Assembly: GCA_021234155.1 (NCBI GenBank)
Contig: JAJEKV010000036.1
Coordinates: forward strand, 6,597,079 to 6,661,078
DNA: 64,000 nucleotides
From: Isoetes taiwanensis
Taxonomy: Eukaryota > Streptophyta > Lycopodiopsida > Isoetales > Isoetaceae
Direction of reading: 5' to 3'
The notes under the pieces were generated by a model, which searched no databases, had not been told where the DNA came from, and was given only the letters and a program-made list of their open reading frames with translations. Shown one piece after another: positions 48,308 to 60,364 of this stretch. The position numbers and the translations under genes are program-made. Numbering within the stretch: the stretch's first letter is position 1; each line of letters begins with the position of its first letter.

Positions 48308-49835
48308 TCTAGCATAACTTTTGATTCAGGACTCCGTTTCAGGTGTTGCGTTGGAAAGCTCTCTTCGAGATCTTTTCGATGGTGTATGATATGCCCATGT
48401 TTGGTTACATTTCCTGTGTCAAAATAGTCATGTTCCGGCCAGCTATGGTAGGGTTTGCAGTATTGGATAGTGCGTTACCGATCTTTTAGATTAAGGCTTC
48501 ACAAATTGATTTGGTTTGCTCTAGATTTTGTCCATAGGTTAACTTTTGTATATACCTTTGATTTCATTTAAAGAGCACCATGGCCGAGAAGGGCCCGGTA
48601 ATAGGAGAGATTTGATGTAAGGATGGCGGGGAAAGAAAAAGCCTCCTACTCGGGGAACCATTGTTGTTCCACGGAAGTCCCTCGTCCCACAAGTGCTTTC
48701 GATTACAGCATCACGGCTCTCCATAGTCGAGGGCAAGCTAATTCGGTGTAATAATGGATTTGTCATCTTCTCTTTTGGTCCCCAAGCGGCCTCTTCATAT
48801 GTCGGCCTGGCAGTCACGAATGCGATTTACGCCGAGATCGGGAGGATCTCCAAAGTGCTCTAGACACGCAAGTTCGGTGTTCGCGCCTACGCCGTGGCGG
48901 AATACGACTCATTCATTACGAGGGAGGAATGGCGACCACCACATCTATGATAGTTTATTGAGAGTTGGACACACTTATTCACAGTTAATACATACCTTCA
49001 TTCCGGACCCTAAAGCCCGGTATGCCAGAGGCACAGAAGTGATGCCTCGATGAGGACACTGAATCTGGAATCATAGCCCCGGAAAGAAGTGTTGAAGCGG
49101 GGAGTCTGAGACATTGGAAAGGGAAACATGTTGGCCGTGGGGTACATACACACCTCCACAATCCCAAGGGGACTAGAATTAGCTGATGTCGAGGCCTGCT
49201 GACCGGGAAGCCGATCTGCCTCGATAATACATTGCGGGGCACGAACTTGCGTATTATAGGAGTACATGAGGCGAGGAAGATGATGCCCATTACGATATGG
49301 ATCGCGGCTTTGCATTTCATTAATGTCATGCATGTGAAGGTTGGTGGAGTTGTCTATACTTTACTTGGGTGGGAGCAGCTGAGACGTCGTCCTGCTTCAT
49401 CTCTTGGATTCCGGTTCAAGACGCTCTTAAGCTTACATATTCTTCGGCGCAAACCATCTTCGAGGACTAGTAGTTTCTCGGTCTGGGGAGGACCTCTCCC
49501 CTCTTCAATTGTGTAGCGATGCGGAGGAGCTCTACGCAAGGTGAAGTGACCTTTGCAAAGAAATGGAAGGTGTCTGAGGGGGTATATGGTATTCTAGACC
49601 AATCGCCTTCCAATCCTTGGATTGGCTATGTCTAGATAATTTTAAAGCACAAAATTACCACTAGCATTAGCATTATCTTTTTCTTGGTAGTCTTTTAATA
49701 TTTGGTTATTGTGTTTGATGATGGGGCCTAGTCCCCAGGTTCTAGATGGGTTGTTGCCCTTGCATGTGCTGTCCTATAACCCGTTGGATTCCCATGGACA
49801 TAAAAATGTATCTTATCTTATCTATACTTAGGATT
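48308..49835 (+). mobile_element. Plus-strand LINE inserted in copia pol
   Basis: The block splits the copia RT from its integrase. Its right end, GGGGCCTAGTCCCCAGG then GTTGGATTCCCATGGACATA, AAAAATGTATCTTATCTTATCT (about 49780-49835), is the shared LINE 3' end with a TATCT-type tail. GC-rich frames on both strands cover 48.55-49.55 kb, without a motif I can name. The first 130 bases (48310-48440) are a third copy of the dispersed repeat of 21.8-22.2 kb, perhaps an older insertion or the LINE 5' flank. Confidence 0.55.
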
Positions 49836-49959
49836 TGCTCTATAAATTCCTAGTTTCAGCTTAAAATTCCATTTTTTTCCATTAAATCAATGATATCAAA
49901 GGTATATGCATTCATGTGTGTTTTTAGTCTCATCGGTCACAGAAGCCCAGTGGCGATAA

Positions 49960-52350
49960 TGGTAAAAGCTTCGGAACAAAACACATCCAATGCTCCATAT
50001 TAGTTTCTCCACCTATGATTTTCTGATTCTGCATATTTGGCATTTACAACAGAGATTGTTAGATTCATCAAGCATATCATCATCATCGTCTATAATATCC
50101 ATCATTGTCTGCCCTGTATTATTTTCCCCCTTCTTTTTTGTATCAGCCTTTCAAAAACATTTGGCCTTATATAAAACCTTTTCATCAAAGATTACGTCTC
50201 TACTTATATGATAACCTTCCTTTTCTTTGGATCATATAACCTATAGGCATTTGAATTATCATCGTATCCAAGCATATAGATTATCCATGCACGATCATTC
50301 AGCTTCCTTCTTTTGGAACGTGTGGGTATATGCTAAGCAATCAAAAGCCCTTAGGTTCTCATAATCTACACTCTTGTCTGACCATAAAGACTCTGGTACT
50401 TTCCCTTTCAAGCTAGAAGAGTAAATAATGTTCTGTATCAATATTGATTAGCCTGACTACTTCCTCCCAAAGAAAGTTTGGTAGCCCAGTGTGCTTTAGC
50501 ATTGCTCTGACAGCATTGAGAATGGTTCTATTTTTTATTTCCACAACCCCATTCTGCTGAGGCATATGACTAATCGTAAGCTATCTTTTAATTCCATGAT
50601 CCAAGCAATATTTTTTGAATCTACCAGAACGATACTCACCTCCCTTGTCAAACGTACACATTTTATTTTCTTTCCAGTTTTGTTCTCCACTTCTGCTGCA
50701 AAATACCTGAAAGCATCAAATGCCTGATCTTTTGTCTGAAGAAAATAGCATTTTGCTCTTCTACTGTGATCAATGAACGCTATAAAATATCTCTTTCCAC
50801 TTAGGATTGTTACGTTTATTGGCCCACATAAGTCCGTGTGCACAAGATCTAAGATCTTCTTTGCACACTTTTTGCAGTCTTAGGAAAAGGAAGCTTCAAT
50901 GCTTTCCAAGCATATAATCAATGCATAGATTTTTTTGGCTTATATTTTGCAACAATTAGATTATGCTCAGCCATATAATCTACATTAACTTCTGCAATGC
51001 TAAAACTGAAACCAAATAAGTTCCCCACTCATTTGCCCACAAACTTTATTTTATTATCAAGGTAAATTTTGCATTTAAGCTTATCAACAGAAACTTGTAC
51101 CCTAGTTCAGCAAGCTGGACAATAGAAATTAAATTTCTTACAAGTCTAGGTAGACACAAATATTTTTGAGGTCAACTTTTCTCCCTTCCAAATCAAAAAT
51201 CTCCAAGACTCCAGTGTCTTCTACATCCGCAAACCACCATCACCAAGCTGGATATGAACTGAAGCTTGACCTCTACACTGCTTGAGTTATGCATCTTTCA
51301 GCTCCACTATCTATGATGCAAAAGTTATCACCAAATCTATCAGTAAAATGATCTTTCTCAACAAAGGAAACAAGGTGATTACATACCTCAGCATCATCGT
51401 CTTGCTCTTCCTCTATAGCTTGTTGTGCGATATTTACAACCGGATTCTTTCTACCACCTCTACCTTAAATTGAGGAACTTTCACCATGCTGGAAAGATCT
51501 ACCTCTTCCACTAGATCCTTGTCTGCTAGGGCTAGAACAAGCTACAGAAACGTGCCCCTTTCCCCCGCAATTATAACATTCAATTTCTTTAAGTTTGGGG
51601 TAATCCACCTTCAGGTGGCCATACAACTCCCCCTGGAACTACTTCCCCCTCGAGAGTTGCACCTGCTAGAATAGAAAATCTCTTGCTTTTCTTCCTCTTT
51701 TTGAGACAAAATTTTCTGCTCAAAATGTGTCATCATTTCTTTTGCCTTTTCTCTTGTTGTAGAAATGTTTCTTATCAGGGTTGCTAAATTCTCAAACTCA
51801 TCTTCCACAGTCTTGAGATTGTCAAGATCTAGAATTCATCTATAAGAATAGTTCCAGCACCTTCCATATCTGCTACTAGACTATCAAATGTTTGGAAAAC
51901 TCCGTCAATTTATCTTTATCACGCAACTTCATTTCTCTTAGCTCTTTATCTAAAACATTTAATTGTGAAGAAGTCTTAACTTGAAACTGTTTTAGCAAAT
52001 AAGACCACATTTCTTTAGGACTTTTATCTCTGATCTTCAATAGAATTGAAGGACCAACCACCTTATAATGATGAAGCCCGAAAGGCTTGCAAAGCCTTTG
52101 TTTCCATCCGGACCGGTGATAATTCCACCCGCTCCATCTTTGCTCAGGCTTCCTCGGATCTGAGGATGCATCACTGTTACAACTGCCGAGGAGAAGAAGA
52201 AGAAGCAGAACTAGAAGATGTATCTGCAATTAGATTCCATAATCCTTCAATTTTAAAGATATACTAAATATTCTTCTTCCAAACCTAAAAGTCAGGTCTG
52301 CTCCTATAAACCTACTGAATTCAATAAACTAGCCCCAAGCCTGCTTGCCA
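49960..52350 (-). pseudogene. Copia gag-protease-integrase, minus strand
   Basis: Reading leftward on the minus strand. Gag starts just inside the primer-binding site (MASRLGASLLNSV near 52350-52310). A Gag helical block follows at 52100-51876 (MWSYLLKQFQVKTSSQL). Next comes a zinc knuckle, ECYNCGGKGHVSVAC, at 51537-51578 (CX2CX4HX4C). The protease site DSGAERCIT lies around 51301, and the integrase core HTDLCGPINVTILSGKRYFI and FIDHSRR at 50843-50700. The SRDVIFDEKVLYK block is near 50170-50210. Frames are broken repeatedly, and the integrase DD pair reads DH. The element is continuous with the RT at 47699-48307 apart from the LINE insertion. Confidence 0.8.
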
Positions 52351-52352
52351 TG

Positions 52353-52370
52353 ATCGAGCTCTGATATCAC
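52353..52370 (-). other. Primer-binding site of the minus-strand copia
   Basis: On the minus strand the LTR is followed by GTGATATCAGAGCTCGATC, close to the initiator tRNA-Met complement TGGTATCAGAGC with one difference. Confidence 0.7.
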
Positions 52371-52640
52371 TGTTGGAGTTTGGATATATGACTATCAAAT
52401 ACAAATTGGAAGATGGATTCAGGGTGGCAATTCAACGGCTTTGTATTGTTTGTAGAATCAAATATGGCTTTGCACAGTCAAAATTGGCATTGCATTAGAT
52501 ATGACGGATTAGCTCTTTTGTTGAGACCAAAAATAACCGCTCAGGTCTTTTTTCATAAAACAAATATTTGTACAGTTCATAAATAGAAGGCCACGTGCTT
52601 TTTTTTTTTTTTTAGATGATATTGTAAGTTAGCTATATCT
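52371..52640 (-). mobile_element. Copia 5' LTR (type B), minus strand
   Basis: Reverse-orientation homologue of the LTR at 47054-47320. It ends (minus strand) CATATATCCAAACTCCAACA. A run of about 15 T's at 52602-52616 expands an A-run that is 7 long in the other copy. The left (minus 5') end is approximate. Confidence 0.7.
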
Positions 52641-54733
52641 TTGGCCTTCAGTTGGCTACATTTTAGCTCCAAATTATTTCTGTGGGAATGGATCACGAGA
52701 GTTGAAAGCCCCATTTTGTACTGCCTATACTATTTACCTTTACAAGCTTAGGAATAATATTGAAGGCATTAGTCTCTTAATGTGATTCCTACAAGTTGAA
52801 ACAAGCTAAAGCTTAGCTACCGCGTTGAAATTTAGCTATATATCTTGGATTAAGGACTAAACTTATCTGGATTTTGACCAATAAGAAGTATTGAAATAAC
52901 CATAGGAACTGTGATTTCAAATGTTGCAATTGTGCCGTTTTGCATCGCTAGTATACTTTAGGGTTGTTTATATGCATGTGCAAATTAGCAAATATCCTCT
53001 TTTTGTATTCACAGTAAATCTAGCATGCATCTGAAATTCATTAAGGTAACATAGCATGCGGTGAAGTCATTAAGGCGAAGAGCCCCCAGCACTACGGCAA
53101 GATGGGCCTCCAAAAGTTTAATGTGGTAAGATTATTCTACATTTTCAATACATGCAAATTTAGGTTAAGGGTTTTGAAAACCCTAGCGTGAAGGCGACTT
53201 GATGTCTTGTGGCTATGCACTTTTCTGATGTGTGACTGCTCACAAAGATTTTTTGGCATGGAGGGCACAAGACAAGCGGTCTTGGTAAAGCACTAATGCA
53301 TCAAGCTGTTCCTCAAATGCTTGAGATAAAGGGCTCTTGCCCAATTTAATTACAGCTTGCTTTGGTTGTAGTCTGCGAGGGTGTATTGCCATGCAAATGG
53401 GAGTAAAATGTAGTTCCTTTACGCAAGACGAGGATCCTTCGACAACCAATTTCTTTCATGCGTGCGGCCCGATTGCAAGTGCATGTTCTATAATCACAGG
53501 TGCCATGTTATATTTGCTATTGATATAAGAGGACTTTTTATTTGACACATAAGCCTATATTGGCTTATTCAAATCCTAGGAAGCGAAGGACTTCAATCCA
53601 GTCTGTAATCAGTTTTTCAAATGTTGCATTTTACAATGAAGCCCTTGAGGATGCCTTAAGAATATATCGTCTGAAGTTCGAGGAGACTAATTAGCAGCGG
53701 CTCTTTTCCATCTGAATTGTAATTAGTAATTATCTGGCGGTTTGCATTACATAAAGTATGGCGGTGTAAAAGAACACTTAATGGCCGATAGTTTGTGTAT
53801 AAAGTACGAACATCTGGTTTTGATTTAAGATGCACACATATTTGTGATTATTAATAGTGATTCCTATTTCTATTCTTCTATGACTAGCCCAGGGCAAAGT
53901 GCTACACATTGGGTGAAGGTATGTCTGTAGAAAAACTGATGTACCTTTTTGGCCCTTGGATCGTCTGAGTCTATCGCTAATGTTCTCATGATTGGTTTTA
54001 GTCACAGGGATTTTTTCCTCTGATGTAGTTTGCTTTGCTTGGATAATGCGGTTATAGTTGGTGAGATAATGGAGATCATTTGAGATATAGGGTTAGAAAG
54101 TCACCATTACAACAATGAGGGATTCACTTCCATCGCTACATATTTTTAAATACACTAAGTTACATTTCTTTTGTTCATAAGTCTACTATTTCTTTGAGAA
54201 AAAGTGCTTTGTGTAAGTATCTATTTGCCTTTGCTTTGGCGCCGTTGATTCAATTTTACCGTGGCATTGGATACATTTAGGAACTTTGCCTTGTTGTAAA
54301 CAAGGTAACATTAAATTATGGCTAGTAGTAATGGCTCTCATATTGTAGCTTCGTCTTTAGCGTTTTAGTTGAGCTTTTGTGCCTTAGTGACGTGGATTTA
54401 TGGATTATGTGGTTCGTATACGTAGATGGTTGATGTAACACTGTCACTTCATGCACAATTTAATAGTTCGTGAGGTTTTGGTATTCTTCATGAAGCTTTG
54501 TGTAGGAAATTCAAGCATAGTTGTGAAACATATATGAGAGTCAAAGAATCAGGATTATCAGCGTTGTTAAAGCCTTGTTGTACTTGGTTTAGAACCTGAT
54601 CTTTGATTACTATTTCTATTATCGTTAGGGTTTTTCCTCGAAAACCTGAAAGGGCAAAGTTTTTTAGTCCCAACTATAATAGCCATACTTTCAAAGCATT
54701 TGAAGAACTTTAAGCATTGTGACTCTTATTATT
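52641..54733. other. Mostly unique intergenic DNA
   Basis: No recognised gene. Opposed open frames at 53240-53528 have ordinary composition; the minus-strand one (PKQAVIKLGKSPLSQAFEEQ) looks more protein-like, but I cannot name it. Confidence 0.4.
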
Positions 54734-54847
54734 AGCATTGTGACTTATGTTGTGAATTTTAATGGAGGTGCTTAAATGTGGCTTTCTTTAGCGTTGTGAC
54801 TCAGTTGTGGTTTTTATTGGAGGTGCCTAGATGTGGCTCTCTTTCAG
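54734..54847 (+). repeat. Two-copy 56-bp tandem duplication
   Basis: AGCRTTGTGACT...GTTGTG, TTTTAATGGAGGTGC (or TTTATTGGAGGTGC), then AATGTGGCT/GATGTGGCT, begins at 54734 and again at 54790. A third partial head (AGCATTGTGACTC) precedes it at 54715. Confidence 0.7.
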
Positions 54848-54999
54848 TTGCGTTCTGGGTAAAAGTACATTGGTGGGGTGGAAAAGCATGCGTCTAGAAC
54901 TATGCTGACAACACTCATATAGCACCCTAAATGACAGCTTGTTTAAGGTGCTACTGGTGCTAGTGGATGACCACTAAAAGGTTTCTTGCAATGCCATAG

Positions 55000-57095
55000 A
55001 GCTAGGTTTTGAATGACAATCCTTTGTTGACGAAAGATATTTCTCCATCACATCTGGTCTTCTTCTAAAAATCCTGAGGAAATTCCATTTTCAATGGCTT
55101 TTAAGGATGTCACTGGGGTATTTTTCTTCTGCTTTGACTCTTTTAGAATTTTTATAGAAAGTTGCTAAGTGCCTGGAATAGATTTGAGGAAACGCAACCC
55201 CTCTAGTGGACTCCAGTCTTTAGTTGTGATGTATTTCTTCCCATGTAAAAAGCTTTCTCCATTCTTCAAGCAAAACTTGATGCGATATGAGATTGTTCAA
55301 CTTGTTCGCAGCTTGTTCTCTATTGGAACATTGACAGAAAATAAATTCTCTAAAGTCAGCAGTCTCCTTTAGAAGCCCAACAACTGGTATGGGAGTGTAA
55401 GAGTCTTCAATGATTTGAACTAAAGTAGGAAGACAAAAGATCTTCTTCCTTCTAAGACGCACAGAAAATCTACATTTGGTCTATTTAATCATGAGTGTGC
55501 CCTACAAGTAAAAATTTGAGCTTTACTTTTCTAAAGATCCCTAGCTCCACTAGCATGACACAATAAGCAAAGAGTGTTTGATTCTTGTTCTCCCTGGTAG
55601 TGTTGTCAAGTTGTAGGTAGAGCCTTGGTGGCAATTGCTCTTGCTCACACAACACCTTGTTAAGAATTGTGATTGTGAGGTTTGGGTCACCATGCAAGTT
55701 TGGATACATTAAATATACTTCGCACTTTAGACTTCCTTTGAAGACCATAGCTCCTACAAGGTGGACCTTAACAAAGCATTCCTCTGGCACATCTTTAGGA
55801 ATATTCAAGAAATGAGGTACGATTGTTCTTTTTTGATCCATTCCATCAATTATAACAGACGTATACTGCAGTGGACATTCAAGAGCTCTTTTTCTGTGCT
55901 TGGCACGCTTCCTTCTCTGGGTTGCTTGTTGTTCACGGTGTCTAGCAAGGTTCTGTTGCACAATACCTGTTGAAGAAATCAAGTCAAAACAATTCTATGA
56001 AGCAAGTGTGAGATTAAAAAACTTTAACTTACTTCTGTCGACTTCTGTCTTTGCAATTTCTCTTTGACTCTTTAATTTTGTACATCTTGAGCAAACAGAC
56101 ATTCTATGTCTCCTGGGAGTTTTCACAGGACCAAATTCACTTTCCACAGTCGAGTGAAGTGTGAGTGAGAAATGTGCTGAGACTGAATGTATGTCTCTTT
56201 ATATTCTTGGAAGGCATATTTTTTTGTGATGTTGTCAGTCAAATAATACATGTATTGTTACAACTCTTCTTAGCCTGCAGTGATCATCAATTGCTGGGTT
56301 TTTATCTAGTCTTTTATGTATTCGAGACATTCTTGTAAACCCTAAATGATGGACAACCATAAAGCATTTCTAGCACTTGTTTACGGCTAATGTAGTGCAA
56401 GAAGTTGTGGCGGTCTGGTCCTACATGATTAGCCAAGTAGGCATTCTGATCTGCTAATATCATTGAACTGTAATTGTCTCTAACTGCACGAAGTTTAGCC
56501 ATGTTGAATCTGTTAATCCAATCCAGTGAACATCATTTAGTTTGTAGAAGTCTCCTCATTTTCTGTTCGTCCATAAGGTTTCTTCTTCTTACAAAAGAGC
56601 ATGCTCTCAAGCTAAAATCCACCTTGAATTTCTTGGAGACTGGCTGGAGAACATGTAATCTCCTTGCTCCTCGTTGGTGTCTTCATCTTTTGATGAGAAT
56701 TCTACTATAGGAATGACCTCTTCTGCCCTCAGTGGTGTGTTTGTAGAGGAAAACAGACTACGTGAAGTTCTACTCGGATAAGTTGGAGACACAGTATTAA
56801 ATGAAGGTGATGGGTCATAAGATATTGTGGCAGCAGATGTTGTTGCAGCATCTTGATGAGGACTTCTTGCAAACATCTCTCTTACAGCAGACTATGTGTC
56901 ACATTTATGGCAACTCCTGGTGCTTTTCCTTTGCCCTTTCTTTATTTCAGAGCTTTCCTCTGCAACTTCTACCACTTCTAACTGCTGCACCTTCCTTTTT
57001 TTTTTTTGTTCTTTTGCTGCAATTGTGGATCTTGGCCTGCTAAGTTTCTTTGGTTGTTGCTCTTCTTTCTTCTTGTTTTTTATGTTCAGACTCAC
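55000..57095 (-). pseudogene. DUF7869-type gene, broken
   Basis: On the minus strand 55982-55485 encodes a block I recognise as the DUF7869-type core: SVIIDGMDQKRTIVPHFLNI, VKVHLVGAMVF, LYLQLDNTTRENKNQTLFAY and LVELGIFRKVKLKFLLVGHT. The family's VGHTHEDIDQMF signature is disrupted at 55460-55486: D is followed by a stop, then IDQM, then a shift to FSVRLRRKK. The downstream frame continues (IIEDSYTP, ETADFREFIF, KLFTWEEIHHN) and coding-like text runs to about 55000. Upstream pieces at 56502-56314 (DRHNFLHYISRKQVLEMLYG) and 57095-56607 (lysine-rich, then serine/threonine-rich) are likely earlier exons. Function of the family is unknown to me. QLDN...REN and HTHED residues suggest a metal- or nucleotide-dependent enzyme, and multi-copy occurrence hints at mobile DNA. 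Confidence 0.6.
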
Positions 57096-57769
57096 TGATT
57101 GTAAAGTCCTCGTTGTGACTAGAATAGACCCTTCGTATGATGGCAGTTAGGCTTTCTTTATTTCTGTAGTGCGATATGTACTTGTATAGATTTTCCGGTT
57201 GCACACTAATAATTTAAAAAATGCAATGTCAACCACTATGAAGCCCTGTGTGGCAGGGCTCGAATTTAGTGGCCCACCCCACTGGAAAAAATGCCGCCTT
57301 CCTTTTTATGTTACCAGAAAAAAACTAAGTTTACCTCTTTTTTAAGCCTATTTCTCAGAGTTTTCACAAGAGTACTATAGTTTTAAGCTAGGGTACTATA
57401 TTTTTTCCTGCTCTATTGTGATGAACCACTGAGTCTAAAAATTTTCATAAATTGCAGGCTCTGCAATGTCCTGCAACTTTCCTTGTTGGTGAGGCCTTTT
57501 CACAATCTTTAACACTTTCTTTGGAGCTTTCCTGGTTGTGCCTTGACTGGGGAAAAATTGTTCTTAATAAGTGTAGAAAGAGATAAAACAAACAGTAGAA
57601 CATATAAAAAGTGCAAAAATGTGAGCGTAAGACACTCAAAAATACGAGGATATGAACAAAAATAAGTATGGCAAGCAAGTTTTTTTGTGCGAAAAAACCT
57701 AAAGAAAAGGTACTTTTAGGTTATAAGTAGGCCTCTTTTAATGCTAAAGTTTCTTCAGAGTGTCGAATT
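57096..57769. other. Spacer without a gene
   Basis: AT-rich. The minus-strand frame at 57445-57678 is phenylalanine/leucine-rich and looks fortuitous. Confidence 0.4.
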
Positions 57770-57942
57770 TATATTCTGCAATACATGTTTGTTAATCTCG
57801 AAGGGCAACCTTATATTCCGAAATACACTTTTGCTTTTATCAAAAGGCAAAGAGTATTCTGGAATACACTTTAAAAGGCAAACGTGTATTCCGGATTATA
57901 CTTTGCCTTTCGAAAAAAGTGAAAATGTATTCCAGAATACAC
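57770..57942. repeat. Five phased imperfect palindromes (TATTCCGGAATA)
   Basis: Copies at 57770-57787, 57812-57828, 57853-57870, 57884-57901 and 57925-57942 are variants of GTGTATTCCGGAATACAC. Palindrome centres lie at 57777.5, 57819.5, 57860.5, 57892.5 and 57933.5, so spacings are 42, 41, 32 and 41. Spacers carry a TTTGCCTTT / AAAGGCAAA word, itself seen in both orientations. No ORF runs through the block. It could be a small satellite, a fold-back structure or a cluster of protein sites. Confidence 0.7.
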
Positions 57943-58150
57943 TTAGTTGACGACTACATCCGCTCCACCTGTGCACACTATGCAGACGGGATAGACCAGG
58001 CTCTGTCGTGACTATAACCTACCAGATACGAAATCTCTTGGTATCACCTAATAATACTATTCTGGGTTGTATCTCCCGGGTCTAATGAGCTAGGAAGAGT
58101 TGCATTTCCTCTTCCCAGAGTACATTGGCTCCATAGGAAGCTAGAGGATC

Positions 58151-58468
58151 GTGGCGGCACATATCCTCCTCCGATTATACTCTCCAAAACAAGAGTCATG
58201 CCAACACTTGCAAATCTTGAGAGTCAGGGTGGCACCATTGACACAGGAAGTGTCAAACTCATACCCAGCCTTCAAAGTGACAGACTACAAACCTAGCCCA
58301 CTATGGGTCCTCAGTAGCCGTGCTCAGCAGGGACCTCCCTTTACTTTGCCACTGACCCCGTTGTGTGGTGCTCAGTCGCTGCATAGTCTCCATAGCTTGG
58401 TGGACTCTATGCACATGCAGCATATAATAGGAACTAAGGGGTCCAAACTAGGAGCATCATCTAAATAA
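58151..58468 (+). other. Unassigned open frame
   Basis: 105 codons from a GTG, no ATG near the start, with no motif I know. The surrounding 57.96-58.47 kb is locally GC-richer and may be part of an old element. Confidence 0.2.
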
Positions 58469-60145
58469 TGGCTACTAGGTCTCTATCCCCCTTTTCAATA
58501 CAAGAGGAGCAAACATGATCAACCAACATCATATATCCACGTAACATGATAAAGGATAAGAATAACATCCAATCCTAATCATATGCATCTAACTTACACT
58601 TAGGGTTCATTGATTAGGGTTCATAATCCGAACTGAGGGTTCTAGAATGGCTCTACTAGAGGTACAAGATGCTAACTCATCTAAAATGTTAGTTCTGGAT
58701 GATCTACTAAGATCTACTCAAAATACCTGCTCTAAAGCAACTCCTGCCAACTCCTGGTGTCTCCATTGCCTTGCAAATGTTTTGGGGTAGATTCCACTTC
58801 TCCTGATGCATACCCGCTCCTGGGGCTATTGCACTTTGCTTTGCTGTAGCAAACGATCCTCGAAACAGAGTTACAAACGTGAGATGAGGTCAAGAACTGT
58901 TGGAGCCAAAAAAATGGCCTAGGTCTACGGCGTGGCCCTTAGTAGGTTAGGGTTGACATGTCATGTCATGTGGCTCCAATGAGAAGTATCTGTGTGGTCG
59001 GTCACCAATAGGATGGAGCCACGTGGAAATGGTTCCATAACTAAGGTTGGCTAAGTTTTAAGAACAAACAGCAAAAGGGAGTGATTCTACCTTATCTTAT
59101 TCATGATTTTTCCTTTTTTTAAGACTTATACTTCACATAATAACGTTTTAAGGTTGACGGGCGAAAAGCCATGAGATTCTTTAGCTTACCTGTCAGTAGC
59201 TTAGCATTTTACCCTGTTTAAAGGATAACTTGCTCTGGTTCTACTGCAGGTAACCGAAATCTCATAAACCTCTTTTGGTATTTTGAACTTTATGGAGCAT
59301 TCCGAGGAATGCAAAATCTACAAGGGAAAATGGTTCAATGAAGTAGTAACTATAAAAAAAGATGTTAATTTTCATAAAGAAAAGAGGTGTTCTCTATTTC
59401 CAACCCTTTTTTTAAATGTGAAGAGAAAATCAAGATGCGGACCTGTAAGTTTATATAAACTTGTAGCAGAGCCTCTATTGGTCATAATGGACATTGTTTC
59501 ATACTTCTTCAATGATATTTAGTTGTCAAACTATAGCTAATATGCGGCGTCTATTGCCTTACTTGAAAATATAGGCAGATTTGGTGTGTTCTATGAATAT
59601 GTAAGGAAAAACATTTCTGAAAAGAATTGCTAATATCATTTTGCATTGATCTGCAAGTTTGTTTGAGTTTGTTCCCTTAATCATTGTTGCACTACTATAA
59701 ACAAGTATGGTTTAAGTTTCTGAAACTCGTATATGTACTTATGGCTTGATAATAGTCTAAATTAGGCTTCAAGGCACATTGGACTGGTTTAGTGTATAAA
59801 TCAGACTTACAAAGTAAGGGCCTGGAGATCCGCAGTTCATAGTATTGCCTATAAGGTTTCTCTTTATACTTATGGGACCAATAAGTCTAGCCAGATAATG
59901 AATATCCTTGCCTAGTTAGATGTCTGGGCTTGGTCCTTGGATCAAGTCTAGGCTTTGCATATATACATATATATTATGATACAAGTTATTTAGTACGTCC
60001 TATGGTGCATGTTCCTACGATGCACATTCCAAAACACACTATTTTGGACTTTTGCAACATTTCTAAAAAAAAAAAATTCCATTTTCAGATTGAGGTGCTT
60101 GTCTATCATCATCTAGAAGATCTTAAACCATTTTACTTAAAAAAC
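58469..60145. other. Gene-poor stretch
   Basis: Small frames only (for example 59283-59522). No repeat or motif recognised. Confidence 0.4.
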
Positions 60146-60352
60146 ATGAGCATCTATCTTCTTTTTTATTTTTGGAGCGTCTTGGTATTTGTGCAAGTGA
60201 ACGCCGCATGTAACGCCGCATGCGACGTTCCCTTCATCTTGCAGCCCCCTCCCCTCAAAAAAAAAAAAACCAACTTCCCCCCTGCAACATCCCAGTTGAC
60301 GGAATTAAATGCAAATTTGAATGGCCCGCAAGCATTGAATGAGAAAATCTAG
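60146..60352 (+). CDS. Possible small secreted peptide
   Basis: From the ATG at 60146 a 68-codon frame begins MSIYLLFYFWSVLVFVQVNA, a plausible signal peptide with a cleavage site after VNA, followed by ACNAACDVPF and a proline/lysine-rich tail. The start lies within a longer open frame (59930-60352) in the same phase. A short tandem word, AACGCCGCATG, is repeated at 60201 and 60213 and gives the NAAC NAAC repeat. No homologue recognised. Low-complexity A runs (60257-60268) argue for caution. Confidence 0.2.
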   Translation: MSIYLLFYFWSVLVFVQVNAACNAACDVPFILQPPPLKKKKTNFPPATSQLTELNANLNGPQALNEKI

Positions 60353-60364
60353 AGCAAGGAAAAA

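Noticed and set aside
48754-49333. Several overlapping GC-rich open frames
   Set aside because: Opposite-strand shadows in a GC-rich LINE insert; none has a recognisable domain.
51876-52229. Leucine-rich 117-codon minus-strand frame as a membrane protein
   Set aside because: The leucine run is a frameshifted leader; the remainder is copia Gag.
56892-57150. Phenylalanine/serine-rich plus-strand frame as a membrane protein
   Set aside because: Antisense of the lysine-rich N-terminal part of the DUF7869-type relic.
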